Source: Marchantia polymorpha subsp. ruderalis (Eukaryota; Streptophyta; Marchantiopsida; Marchantiales; Marchantiaceae). From it: a DNA stretch of 64,000 bases. The position numbers were made by a program, and so were the translations under genes. The first letter of the stretch is position 1. Each line of letters opens with the position of its first letter. The stretch covers positions 8,948,001-9,012,000 of the forward strand of contig AP031357.1 in assembly GCA_037833965.1 (NCBI GenBank). The letters run 5' to 3'. Below, in pieces: positions 1 to 17,540 of this stretch. The notes under the pieces are model-generated. The model was not told where the DNA came from. It was given only the letters and a program-made list of their open reading frames with translations, and made no database searches.

Positions 1-2587
1 ACTTAGATATTTTATATTGCCATTTAGTGGGTAACAATGGAAACACATTATAAGAGATAATTTTATAACATTGTTAAATAGTATAACAAGTTTTCATTCA
101 TTCATAAACGTAATCAAATCTATATTTATAATTCTGGCAGCAGACTATAAAAATAATTGAACTCTTCATACACTGCAATACTTGGAAAAATTTCACACAT
201 CCACTCAAATTTCATTGAGTTTCTCAAAAATAACTAGAGATTACAGTATTTTCATATCTATTCTTCGGGATTAATGTCGTTGTTTTTCTTTGGTATATGA
301 CTTTAATGACGGTGTCTCCCCCTAGATGTTCATGGGCCCCTACTAGCGTGATTCACTTGTATTGGACTTTTGATATGTACACGGAAGGTATACGAGATAT
401 GTTCACATTGAGAAATGCTTTGACCATGAAGTTATGGTCGAACAGAGGAGCAGTCCCGATCATCGAGTCAAGCTGTCGACAGTTTCGACGATCAATAATA
501 TGGATTCACATCACGAAAGATCAGACACCCTGAACATGACAACGTCGAATCTCGAGCTCACCGAAAAATCATGCAGCTCTGGGTTTCAGTGTCTGAAAGT
601 TCCAAAGTTTCCAGCGCCGATAGTGTCGATGTCAGACTCCATATGTGCCTCCAGTCCTGAATAAAACCTGCAACTTGCCCTGGGACGATCTTGTCCAGGC
701 AGCAGGCTCGGGACCACAGAATCACAGTGGCCCGAGGTGGGCCCGAGAGCAATCAAGGGACGTAGGCGAGCATGAAGATACTTCGGATCGATCTTCGATC
801 TTCGATCGAAGTTTTCGTTCTCAGATCGACGACCTTCGGCAGAACGCAGACACGTCTGACGTTCGTTCTTCATCCTCGTAACGTCGCATGGCGTCACGAT
901 CTGAGTCGAGGTCAAAATGAACCAAAATCAAGAATTCCGGGAACTGGGATCTAAACTATTCAACGTTAACGTTGTTGCTATTCCTAGAATGGTTGATACT
1001 TCATACAATTATATTATTAGCATTCAATCTTCGAACTCTTGTTCATAGTCCGATTCTGTTTTATTTTAATCCACATAATTCTACTTTTGATCGAAACTAT
1101 CTCAACTTTCTATGTAAAACCATAAATCTATCCTGAGAGTTTCACATGGTATGTTTGCTGCAAATTTAATTTGTTAAATTCTATCGTATCGATAGAGCAA
1201 TGATATCACTTTTATTTATAAACTATGGATGAAAGATAAAAACGCATTTTGTGGGATTGGAACTTTACACCCCGGAAACGTTCTATTCTATGGTGTAGGG
1301 TCCCAATTATCTCCTCAATGCACGCAATGTGCCTTGGACAAATATATTTCAGTAGTGAGATTTCGTTCGTAATCGGCAGAAGGGATGTCAGCGTTGCACA
1401 ATCAATCAAGAGCATACGAATTGTCCCCCATCGGTTTTCCTCATTGCTGCATGTGGATCATGATTATCTGTGATACAAGTTTCACAATGAGCGTTTGTTT
1501 GGACAAGTTACAAAATAAGTGGAGAGGTAGGGCCCAAAGGCTCACAAGAAAATTACATTTACTCCTTCAAATATATTTTCATGACACTACTGTTTTGAGA
1601 TTCAATGTCCCCTCTGACCTGACTCAGCAAATTATGCAGAATTTGTTTTTTTTGTTTTGGCAATCTGTATGTAGCGAAGGTTTTGCCTTGAATCCCTTCT
1701 CACACGTCATTGCTAAGGAAAGAGGCATACATTGCACCTAGCGTTAGTAATGTACGATGAGAAATTCAAGTTCGAAGTTACGTGACTCTAATTGAATATA
1801 ATATACTGTACTTTTTCACTTCAACCTTGGTTGTGAAAATCTCAATTTCGCTTAATGCCGCGTCATGTCAATATAATGTGTGAAATTGCATTAACATTGA
1901 ATATATCTACATTTGTCACTTTACCGACCAACTTTGCCTAGAACACATACTAATGATTATAATTTATACACCCAGTCACATTACTATGTGGATAATGTGT
2001 AATGGACGATCAGACGCTGAATCATTTCTTGGCTGTGATCCCTTGCAACGCTATCTTCAGGTGGACATTGTGTCACTCATCGCTATAAGAGCGCTCCTTG
2101 ATCGAGGTCTCCTTTTCATGTATAAAATTCTGGTGGTGATGATGATTGCAAGCTTGCACAAGTTCCAAATCTATGTACTTGAGAAGGAGGAAAAGGGAAA
2201 AGGGAACGAGAAAATTTGGGTGAAAACTGGTGGCGAGGGTGAACCATGATGACCTCAGCTTGCACCTTGCATTTCCAGCGCATGTTATGCTGACGTGCCA
2301 ATTGCGAATCCGACGTGGCGCCAAATCACCTCTCGTGGGGTTTTGCACAGAAGGACTAGGGTTTAAGAAATTGGCATCCTCGCTCGTGCCGATTTCGGAT
2401 TTCGGATGCAGGTTTTGAGAATCCGGAATTTTCGAGCGATGCGTGACAGTTCCGGCCTCACGATGTCGAGTCGAGCACATTTTCGAAGCCGGGCGGATTG
2501 GGAGTAAAATTTGGAGGCTCATTGGTTGAGAGTGGAGTTATTGCGAGCTCTTGTTGTAAAACCTGGAATTGAGTTAAGATTTAAGTT
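1..2587. other. Intergenic, no gene recognised
   Basis: This stretch holds only short open frames on both strands, and none shows a domain I know. Composition shifts from AT-rich (1-290) to balanced. A 12-bp perfect palindrome, CTTCGATCGAAG, lies at 800-811 in a run of TTCGATC repeats. The last 300 bases before 2588 should contain the promoter and 5' UTR of the NSUN5-like gene, but I see no convincing TATA box. A 149-codon frame on the minus strand (2073-2522) lies over this presumed promoter and has no recognisable content. Confidence 0.5.
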
Positions 2588-7335
<4,748 letters not shown>

Positions 7336-10300
7336 GAAAGGTGGTTGGTCAGAGTTGCCTTCCACCCATTCGTACGAGTCTTGAAAGCGAATCAGCTAAT
7401 CTCAAGGTGGTGCTTCGAGGAGTGTATAATAGTCGATTTTGGTAGAGTGTGGCATATCAGACCACTGAGTTCCAATTGCTTTTACACGCAATGGATGTTT
7501 GGTGGTTGTAATCTTTGGTGTGGACCAAATTGAACCGTCTGCACGCCATTTTTGTCATTAAAGTATATAGAAGTGTAAGGAAGCTGAGCCAAACCGCAAT
7601 GTTCCTCATCGGAGACGAACGTCCTAGACGGGGTGAGGTCTCCTGTCTTCATGACCAGAACTTTTCGGTACAAGCCAAGGATTGGCCTGGACAATACACA
7701 AACTTGCCACGGCCTTGTTTCATGGCCTGGGATGGTAGTCCTACTTTGGCACCACGTTTTCGGAAAGGATGAGTATGTATTCACTAACAGTCGATGTCGT
7801 GAGGGTATGGAGAATCAGGGGTTAAATTTACATCAACCAAAGGATGGGAAGGCATCATCCGTTAACTGAAGAAACAGAAACCACTGCTAGACCCCAAAAC
7901 AGTATAAAAAATAGGTTATCAACATTTCACAAAGAAAAGTACTTTATACATTACCAAGATATTAATTTGTCATCAAAAACTAAAGCCAAACCTTTTAAAT
8001 CAGGATCAAGCGTTCTAAAAACGTTTACTATTTCAAAACTCTGTTAATAGTGAAAAATAGAAAGTTGTATTCGATTGTTTGACGACTTTTATTTTTAAGA
8101 AAGTTTTTATCCATTTTACTCAAAACCTCCCCCAACAAAATGGATTAAGACATCAACATGTCATGTACAACATAACGTGATCATTCTAGCAGAAATATCT
8201 TTTCGACAGATCATACAATGTACTAATCCTACATTGAAAAAATTAAATGAGAGTAAATAAAAAATAGCTAATATAGAGGAGATAGAGAACAGTTAAAAAA
8301 GTTTCCAACAAGCAAACTTATAAAAGGCCATGGGCATGAACGAAAGTGATAAAAACGTGCTGTGCTCATGTGGTTTGATCCGACACACCAAATCACCATC
8401 GAAGTTTCGACCAGGTGTGGACAAAAGGTGTATTTATACAAATGTTAACTTGCAGCTCTAGAGAGATTCTGCATTAGTCGATAACCTCCGTATTGCGAAT
8501 ATTCCAAAATTTCCAGTTTATACCGTGATACGAGGTGTTACACCGTTAATTTATGACATAAATTGGTCTTCCGTCCACGACATGTGGTGCTGAGATTGAA
8601 CATTAGACCACTTTTAGCCAGCACGGAATCGATACACGTGATCATCGAGCATCTGCTTAGGAAACGACACATGCAAAGACTGACAAGCAACACGATTCGG
8701 CTTTACTCGTCGCACCCATCCTCCAAAATCCGGATACGTACAAGCTTATCCTGAATCGAGGGCGATTATCACTCCGGCATACTCTGCCGCTGAAATCATG
8801 TATGAATATACAAAAGCTACGACTGAACCGAGGGCAGTCAATTTCAACCTGCCCTGGCAGGAAAAGGACTTCCTGCCGTAACCAGAATGACGCTCGCCTT
8901 CTCGGTATGAATACTCAACGTTATCATGTGATTTGCAGCAAGAAACAACGAGGCGAGACCGCCTGATTGACAATCTATCAACTCAAGTGGCGAAAATGTG
9001 AGTGCGGCGACCGACATTGACTCACGTACGTGATCTACCTCCAGAGCAGGGATTTCGCCAGATAATGGTTTCTGATGTTGCTGTAGTCTCGTTCATCTGT
9101 AGACCCTGACTTCTTCCTCTCCAAATGTTGAGTTTCGAGACGGTGTTTTCTTCCAAATTCAAGTTAATTTACAACCGCACTTGCGCATGGCTATGCGCTA
9201 GAGAAATGACTGACTGAAGGTGGCAGGCAGCAGCAGCAGTTGTCCGGCAATGGGATTGGAGTCAAACTTAGCTAGCATGCGTCGCCTACGAGTAGAAGCG
9301 AGCGAGCAGCAATGTTTTTGGTGGACTTGAAGTCAAACTTGGGGAGAAATTTTGACAGAATGAGTTCTGAGCTACGGGCAACTGTACATGGTACGATGGA
9401 GAGAAGGCCAGGTCAAGCAGAATCATGCGTGGACGTGATCTGTTCGTGTTCGACACACGAGGTATTCTCGCGGCATCTTCTACTTTACAGCGTGGGCGAT
9501 TATCAGACAACGTTTCAGAATCTAAGCGCTTTGTGTATTGTGCGATCTACCTGCGCATCAGACATTCAGAAACCTTCTCGTTAGAACGTCAGCTAACCGT
9601 GGACACATATCTCGCCCTTCAAAAGTCAGCTCCAGCGAGAACTTCGAATTCGTCAGAGTTTGTGGAGTTCAGTGAACTTCTGCACCGACTCGAGCTCACG
9701 AGCCTACCGCTGGGCAAACAATTCAAACCAATCCGAGAGAACACACACGCGCCTCTCAAGGCGGAGCCTCCAAGCACTGAAATATAATCTCGCATAGAAC
9801 GTACTAATCTCAACTTACTGACAACAGCACGGCCTGGAGAAACTCAGAGCGGGTACCTTGCAACATGTTATCTCAGACTGCTGTCACTCCTGGTGAATTT
9901 CTTGCCTGGAAAGGCAAAAGTGACTTCATATCATTGGACCACTCTTTCAGGAGGAGTAAAACTGAACCTTGCTCTCTACCCTACGATACAATTCTCGCTC
10001 CATGAAAAGAAAACTGCGATGTGTCTGTCTAGCAAGAGGATATGGAGCCCAACCATGCAAATGCATTCAAGACTCAGAAGTCGGATGTACTTGTGAGTCC
10101 ATCGATAATTTCTTGCGTCACGCAACTAGCTAATACTGTACATCTGGAAGAAATTTACACTTGACCGATGGAACTTACATCCCGTACGGCATGAGCACGT
10201 TTTACAAGCACATGCTTCCAGAAAATTTCATGGTTCTACAGTCTGAACGTGCAGCAGTAAGTAGCTCCATCCACTACCCAGAATATATCTCATCAACGTT

Positions 10301-10413
10301 ACAAGGTCACGCAACTTACCCCTACTTTATCTTATGAAGACGAAGGAAATAAGCAAATGATACAAATTACAACCCCTTGCGTGCGACTACGTCAGACTTC
10401 ACTGCAAGCGATC
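7336..10413. other. Intergenic between NSUN5 and LPEAT1
   Basis: The two flanking genes converge here, so both 3' UTRs must lie within. 7.87-8.55 kb is AT-rich and gene-free. 8.56-10.3 kb has balanced composition and several frames, the longest being 120 codons at 9425-9787 (+). I recognise no domain in them. A short stretch near 10,155-10,230 (+) reads DGTYIPYG, faintly like the region after the cytochrome P450 K helix, but neither an ExxR nor a heme-Cys loop could be placed around it. Confidence 0.45.
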
Positions 10414-13313
10414 CTAGTCTAGCTTTTTATGTGCTTTGATAGGAAGAGGTTTACCGGCCAGAGCTGCGTGATAAACACGTTTCTCAAAGAGCCCTACATC
10501 TGATAAAGGTAGGTCCCCCTGCAGGATGACACAAGCCCAGCAATAACATGAGAAGAAAAACTTCCATCGTTCTACCGAACTCATGCACAACAAAGGTATA
10601 TAGAGCCAAAATTTCCATACAAGCAAAGAAAGTGGGTTAAAATGTTAAGAACATGGGTACAATGTGAAATCCAAAGAATAGACCTCGTTCTCACCTCAGT
10701 TGACATCAAGAGGCGGACATTGTTTGCGTAAAGCTTCGGATCTGAACACTCTTTCGCGGTCGGGTAATACACGGGTAACCTTACAACCTCCAGAACATTT
10801 ACGAATTGACATAGAAGCAAAAGAACGTGTCGGACCTGAGTCAACAGATATTGATGAGCACAATATGAGCCATTCTTGTTAGCAGATGTTTCTGCTGAGG
10901 TCAATGAAAGTTGACAACATTTTATGCGAGTCTTATGTTACAATGTAAACCACTGCTGACATTCATATATGTCGTGCTCGCAATGCTAATCAACTTCTCC
11001 AGGGTCCTCACCCCTGTTATTGACTCCCATGCGGGGCTAAACCTCTTGAAATGGTATTTCAAGATCACAGGCAAAACCGGAGTCTCAGCCAAGAAAGCAC
11101 CCGTCTTGAATGGCAGCAAATAATCTCCATTTGAGGTCGTTCCTTCTGCAAATACGATTCGATCTCAAAGTTAAGGCAAGGACTTTTTCTTCTTCCATCA
11201 GCCTACCAGTCGCGTATAATACAACTGCTTGAATGTCATTGTATTGAAAGCATCACTCGAACTCTCCAACGATCGGGTTTTACCAGGAAATAGGAGCAAC
11301 ATAGGGGCAGCCGGATTCTCGTGTGCAGCTCGGGTGCGTTCTATGACGATGCCTGATCACAAGAACCAAGATTAGACTCCAAACGAGCAACCAAGCAACC
11401 TCAACACGGCAATGACGGACTGGTGGACGGATCATGTGATCAAAGCTACTGTGACCTACAAGCACCTGCATTAAATATACTGCATCCTGTCTTCATTCAC
11501 TGAGCTGATATACCTTCATGATTGATTTCAAAATTATAACTCTAATGTTTGAACAATGAAGTTCTTGCCATCGTCTCAGGTAAGACAAGTTCTCTGGAAA
11601 AATACCTGATACCCCTTTGAAGTTGGTGGACTTGGATTCCCGCTGGACATATATACATCCCATGCACTTGCTGTAAAGAACAGTCGATGGTTGTTGGGTT
11701 TTAGAAACATGGTTATTCCTTACAACGCTCTTCGAACTAATTTTGCGATGAATTTTAGGTCCATCTATACTCAATCTATTTGGCTCTAGAGAGGTCAGAT
11801 TCACTACAATTCTAATTAAAATTTGATGAAAGGTCCTCAGGTCCCACCTTATCAAGCCGACCAAGGGCAACTTGGCCACTGATCTCTTTCAGAGTCAAAA
11901 CAGATCCGGCACAAAAACACAGGCGGTTAGAAGCGGACGGAAAGTAAGGGAAAGTTCCCAACAGCCAAGCGAAATATTTGCTCGCAATCATAAAGATGCA
12001 GGCGTCACTCCATTCACAGGTTTATGTTTCATAACAGAATGGAAACCTGGTACACAGACCATGAGAAAACGGCGAAGAGCACCGCTCACCTTTGCGACAA
12101 AACTGGGGAAAGACGACGACATGTGATAAAGAATGTCGAGGTATGAGATGTGGTTGGACACAATGGCACCGGGATATCTTTTCGAAGTCTCCAACAAACC
12201 CTCGTTATCCTGTACAACAAAAAAAGCAATCCCATCAATACCTTCCACCTTATTACCATCGGTTACATAACATGTACATGAAAACTGCAAACATTTACAG
12301 CCCCTACGTCCACAAATCTGTTAACGCGTGATGAGTGCCGCGTCCTACCTTCTGATCTTCGTCAGAGACGCCTTCCTCTTATTTCTAAGCGCCTAAATTG
12401 ATGACAAAAAGTTGACCGAACTGCAAACTTGCAACACTAATTTCTGTCTATTCGAGATCGACCGTCTGCTTGACATGTTTCATATTTCAAGATAATTATG
12501 GCAAGTTAATGAGAGCATCCATACTTCGTTCGCTCGCTCTCCTACACCAAGGTCGAGCTGTTGCATCACGTCGGGAGTCCGGTGGGTGACTTTGATGTGG
12601 TAGAAACCTACAACAAACAGCAACGACCTCGAGAGAAACTTCCCGGCGTACACTATGACACTACGCCTGAGTCCGATAAGATGGCTGTAATTCTCCTGCC
12701 CTTCTTCTTCACCAGGGAGACGAGAAATGGTGCAGATCTTGCATATGAAGTAATATGTCACGAGAATAAAAAATATGAGAATCATCCGGATGGGTGCGAT
12801 TGTAACCATGGCTACTCCGAGCAAAACTTTCTCCCCAACTGATATTTCAGCCGCGCCAAAATTGCCGTAACTATCGTGTCTAACATAGGGTGCGCATTTG
12901 ACCTCCATTTCTCTCGTGAACTCTGGAGTGACCTCATCTTCTCGAACGGAATTCAAGGAACTGCTCTCTTTAACGTTTGAAGCTGCGCAAATTTCATTCG
13001 AAGAATTATTGCTTTTGTTTCCCAGCAATGGCTTGTCGTCCTCCTCGAGTTTCACGACCCGGGGAGAATCTCCGTTTCTCTGCGCTGCGGATTCATTCTC
13101 CGCTGATACACGCGGAATACCATGCCCTTCGTCTCTCGCCTGCTGTAAAAACACCTCCCTCTGAAGATCATCTGCCCTTGACTTGGTGGATAAAAGCGGG
13201 GCATCGGGGTTCTCTCTTTCCAGAGAATCGCTCGCTGCAAGTTGATCTCCCTGCTCCACTTGCTTCCCTTGTTGGCCTGCTAATTCTACCTCCAACTTGA
13301 GGGGATTGCCCAT
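10414..13313 (-). CDS. LPEAT1: Lysophosphatidylethanolamine acyltransferase (LPEAT1-like), 8 exons
   Basis: This is a membrane acyltransferase of the PlsC/LPLAT family, which transfers an acyl group from acyl-CoA to a lysophospholipid, probably lysoPE in the ER. Exons in coding order: 13313-12525, 12209-12090, 11885-11848, 11670-11606, 11352-11284, 11145-11012, 10835-10695 and 10518-10414. All junctions are in phase and give 486 residues. The catalytic block NHISYLDILYHM contains the HX4D motif (His283, Asp288). LLFPEGTTSNGDYLLPFKTG (about 355-374) is the substrate-binding FPEGT block. FLAETPVLPVILKY and LEVVRLPVYYP follow as in Arabidopsis LPEAT1. Hydrophobic segments lie at about 164-192 and 216-239. 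The N-terminal 160 residues are polar and acidic, a long extension on the family core. There is no EF-hand region, which argues against LPEAT2. The start is the first ATG of the open frame. The gene looks intact. Confidence 0.92.
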
Positions 13314-14501
13314 GTTGCTAAGCCGCAGACTCGGAATGACAGCACATCCAACCTACCTGTCTGCCTCCCTGCCTGTTCAATCCTGGTGAAGTAGTCCCCC
13401 AGCCATCCAAAATTCGACGGAGAAGTAGAAATCCTTATCTCGCCCTCGCTTTCAAATAAAGCTCAGCTAAATCCCCCCTACAACAAATCCGCCGAGGATT
13501 GCCCTCTCCTCCATCCACAGGTCTTCAAGCCAAGCGCCCACGATATTCATTCACAACGACACGACATAATTTGGAGATCGAATGCGCCCTTTCGGCAAAC
13601 AACAACCGTTGTCTTAAAACCTGCGTGGACATTCAAATCCTTCCTGCGATATCAGATTCCGATGACCTCGAAGGGCTCGTCTTTGGTTGGAAACCAGGTT
13701 TCTCAGACATAAACAGGAGATCGTAATTCACTGCCGTCTCCATCAAATTTTCCTAAAGCCCCTCCGAAGAATCGCCCCCGACCTCCGGCCCAAACAATCA
13801 AAACAAAGCAAATCTCGTCGGCCTCCTCCTCGACCTCGCCAGTCACAGATGTGGATCACAAGGCAAGCCACTCCAGCCGAACGATTTCTCGCCTCGAGAA
13901 GCGAAAAAAAACCTCAAGAAACACCCTCCTTCACTAGGCGACAGAAGGAATGCGAGGATGGCGGCCCAGCATTCATTACACCCTGGCGACCACCTTCTCC
14001 GACCTTCGGGCCAGCGCAAGCTCTACCCCGCACCTGACCCCTCCTGCCTCCCCTCCCAAGATCCACGACGGATCCTCCTCCTCCGTGATCGCGAGCGTGC
14101 CGCCGATTGACGAAGTTCGGTGGCCCAAGAAGAAGCGATGTCAAGAGCCCGAGCGAATTCAAACCCGACCCCGCCCACTCCAAGCCCGGTGATCGGCCCA
14201 ATCGACCGTCCGACCGCCCGCCCTCCCCGATCGATCTCGAGAGAAGCAGAAGAAGCAGATGAAGCACAAGCAGAAGAAGAAGATCAAGATCAAGAACGGG
14301 AAGAATGACGATGACGACGAGTCACCGCCTGCCACAAACGAACGACAAATCGAATAATTCCCTTCTTCGAAAGCCTTCCACGGAACGAACGAACGAATGT
14401 GTCTCGTGAAGCCTTTCCTTCCTTCCTTCCTCTCCCCGGGCCCGGCTCCCGTGCAGATGTCCTCGCGCCCGCGGCACCCGCGCCTCGCGGGCCCCACACG
14501 G

Positions 14502-14518
14502 CCCCCCCCCCCCCCCCC
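14502..14518. repeat. 17-base C homopolymer
   Basis: A run of 17 C residues lies in a very GC-rich stretch (14,440-14,530) about 1.2 kb upstream of the LPEAT1 start codon. The complementary strand is a G run able to form a G-quadruplex. Run length is prone to sequencing error. Confidence 0.85.
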
Positions 14519-15078
14519 ACCCCCCTGCCCGCTGGTGACGACACGACAGGGCACTTCCTCTCGCTAATCTTGACTCGAACCTCATCGGCACTTTACAGTA
14601 CAGCACGTCGGCATGCAGGGCGTGAGTGAGTAAGAGCTGAGAGCTGAGACGGCCAAGGACTTTACCTTACTTAACTTTACTTAACTTTATTAAACTTGAC
14701 TTTACAAGGTTTTCTTCTTCACTCCCTCGCTGCCCTTCTTGTCCTCATCTTTATTTTCCCTCCATTCTTTACTGTAACGATACGCCGAACTCTACTGAAA
14801 CAAGTCAGACGCGAAGGTTAAGTCAAGGATGTGGATTGGCCTCGGACTTGCCTGTTATCCGAGACCTCGAACACCAAGGCGATGTCTCCCTTCCTTGACT
14901 TGGCTTCCACCGCATGCTCTCACCAAAATCAGCGAGAGGAGGAGCCTAAGTCCACTTGAAATTAAAGTCGAAGAATTTCCATTTCATCTCGTGACATAGG
15001 GCGGCCTAAATTGCCCTTGCATCCGACGGTGCGGTGGGGTCGGTGGGATCGGATCTTACGGTGGCCAGAGCTGCTTTA

Positions 15079-15097
15079 CTCCGACGTGACGTCGGAG
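15079..15097. promoter_or_regulatory. 19-bp palindrome with a TGACGTC core
   Basis: CTCCGACGT and ACGTCGGAG flank one G, giving perfect 9-bp arms. The centre reads TGACGTC, a CRE/as-1-like site of the kind bound by plant bZIP dimers. It lies 1.8 kb upstream of LPEAT1 with no gene recognised beside it, so its target is unknown. That it is a binding site is inference; the symmetry is seen directly. Confidence 0.4.
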
Positions 15098-17540
15098 GTG
15101 ATCGTTATTAGAGATAGGATAAACTCGGTTACGGTGACGCCGAGTCCGAGTTGCCGAGATTAGACGCAACCGGACAGTTCAACGCAGTAGACCACAGTTC
15201 CTTGCCGTGGTCGTTGTGGACGCTCTGTGATTTATTGTGTATATGGGTGCAATCTTCCCCGTATTAAAAGGGTGGTCTTTGAAAATATGTATGATCAGTC
15301 ACCGGGCAGATTGTAAATGTCTGGAGCTCTATCATGTCATGTGTATTGCATGCCATTGCTATTAATTATGATGAGAAATATGCGAAATTTACCTGGTTTG
15401 ATTGAGAGACGTGACGATGAGGTCAACATCTTGAAGAATAATTATAGCCTGAGATGAAGATTATGTATGTTTCGGAGAGAGTCGGAGGAGTGCAGAAGGG
15501 AATGAAGAGAGGAGAAGAAGGAAACGGTGACTTATGGTCCGGTGGGGATGATTGTATTCATCCTCTGCGAACATGCAGCCACCGAAGTTGAAGACCCTTC
15601 AGGTCATGTACTTGGATTCCACGCAGAGCGGCAAGTGATGATTGCGTGACTGGCTTGCGGTGGTAGCATTGGTCGAGGTTTCATCGACGTTAATTTCCCG
15701 TGGAGCTTTTCTGAATCTGGGCCAGTTTTATGGAAAGATACTGACTCTAATTGAGTGGCTGTGGTGGTGGTCCACGGGTTTATTATGGGGTGGGGTGTCC
15801 GGTCCCACCTTGAATGTTCACAGGACCGACTCGTCTGTTGTGTGCGAGTATATCCACGATGGGGATACTGTATGGTGTACATTGGATATGACGCAAGGTC
15901 CAGTTGATGTGGGATATCTGCACACTTCCCACAATGCCCGGTCCTCCTGGCTCCTTCGTGAACTGCATTCCAAAAAATTTCTTCTCAGAATCGAGTTCCT
16001 TCACGATCCATATCTTCAACAGTTCCATGCCTAATTCTGATGTTTTCGGTAATCTGGACGAGACGACAAGGTGGGTGCTTAATTTATGTAATGCACCCAG
16101 TAAATAGTTAGCCATGTCGAGATATAGTTGCCAGGATAACCTGTGGTGTTTACGGGAAGGCGTCCAAGGTCCAGTAAAAGACTTCCAACAGGTATCATCT
16201 TCCTTTCAAGAAACTCGCTTCACTGTGCTGTTGAGGTTGTTCTCAAATGGAATGATCTATTTTTCATACGTACATTTATAATACCATATACATTGCGGAG
16301 GATTAGCTCGCTGACAACTGACATACTCAGAGCCGAGTAAGCTGTCAAAGATTCTTAAATATTCACTACGTTGGCGTAGTACCACTGGTCTGGGTGGTCT
16401 TAAGTTGGCAATTGAGATCATCCACAGTATCTCATGGCCGTAAACTGTGGTCGTCGTCAATGCAGAGGAAGCGGTATCCGCTATGGGTCGTGTCGTCGAG
16501 GGATTGCGTCACATGTTTACCGTTCTATTCACCGTGCTATTAATTGGCGTGGATGAAGTGGAGCACACAGAGCGAATCAAACTGCCAGGAGGACTGGAAG
16601 TACTCACAATTATGTCCGGAGACTCTAGAACAACGCCTCATTCAATAACATATACGTGAGTTTGGAAATCTACTCCCTTGCCGCTGATACCCAAAAAGGT
16701 CGAGACAATGATAAGAACGGACAAGACGTTCTCCACCAACGCTTATTACATCCGGAGGAACGTAATGTAGAACAATGTAGACAATCCATTAAATTATCGA
16801 TTCTCTCCGCTGAAACAGCATTGCTTCTTCGTGAGCCCAGCTTAAAATGCAGCCATTGAACTCAGTACCGCCTTCAGGGGCTTACAGACACATCGTACAA
16901 GAAAACCGTAGCTACACACCCAGAAACTACTTCGGCATTCAACGGTATATGGTGGTAACGAAAACCTTCTCTTTACAAGTTCCTTGCTGAAGCTGAGGTG
17001 AAGGAAGTGAATCATAAGCAGTGGGTAATTCAAAGACATCCTCTATCTTATTTGGGGAAAAAGTTTCACGATATGACAACCAAGGAAACTGCGCTCGAAC
17101 ATGTAAGCCTTTTCAATAAGATAATGCTGCGAAAACTTCAACCTGGCTCAGTGAGCTTCAATCATGGATGGTGATACTAAAAGAAGATGCCAAGAAGCCT
17201 TATTCAGCTAGGGGCAAAACAACCGCCTTCGCGGTACTGATAACATGAGTTGGAAGCCTGCTAACCGGCAGACTTGCACAGGTGTTGTGACCATGAGATC
17301 TCTAGGCTCCCTGCTAAAACCTTCTCCTGATGAAGCGAGCGAATGGCTTGCTGAAGGATGATGCCTAACGGACAAGGCTTCACCTCTCTTGCTAAAATCT
17401 CCACGTAAACTAATGTAACAGTTAATTACAAATACAACCTGCTAAATTACAATTCTTGCCCGTGTAACGCGAGGCATATCACCTCTCAACCCAATTTGAA
17501 ATTTCGTTAGATTACAAGAAGAAGCGAACAGTTTAGGTTG

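Larger units (their letters stand above)
13314..17540. other. Intergenic between LPEAT1 and LCYB
   Basis: The first 1.3 kb upstream of LPEAT1 is GC-rich and probably contains its promoter and 5' UTR. It includes a C homopolymer (14502-14518) and a short ACTTAACTT-type repeat near 14,660-14,705. 14.99-15.2 kb holds a palindrome with a bZIP-type core. 15.6-16.7 kb has open frames on both strands (for example 15642-16034 + and 16447-16659 +) that I cannot assign to a family. 17.0-17.5 kb should include the LCYB 3' UTR. No RNA gene was recognised. Confidence 0.45.

Noticed and set aside
2073-2522. 149-codon minus-strand frame upstream of NSUN5
   Set aside because: It has no recognised domain, a His-rich low-complexity stretch, and lies over the probable promoter of the + strand gene.
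8746-8973. Minus-strand SAAEYAGVI, faintly like the SSTEAEY of copia RNase H
   Set aside because: Only a few residues agree and no other copia landmark is near.
9930-10240. Possible cytochrome P450 remnant (ALYPTIQF and DGTYIPYG on the + strand)
   Set aside because: The two peptides are in the right order, but no ExxR motif or heme-binding Cys loop could be found and the spacing is wrong. A protein search of 9.2-10.4 kb would settle it.
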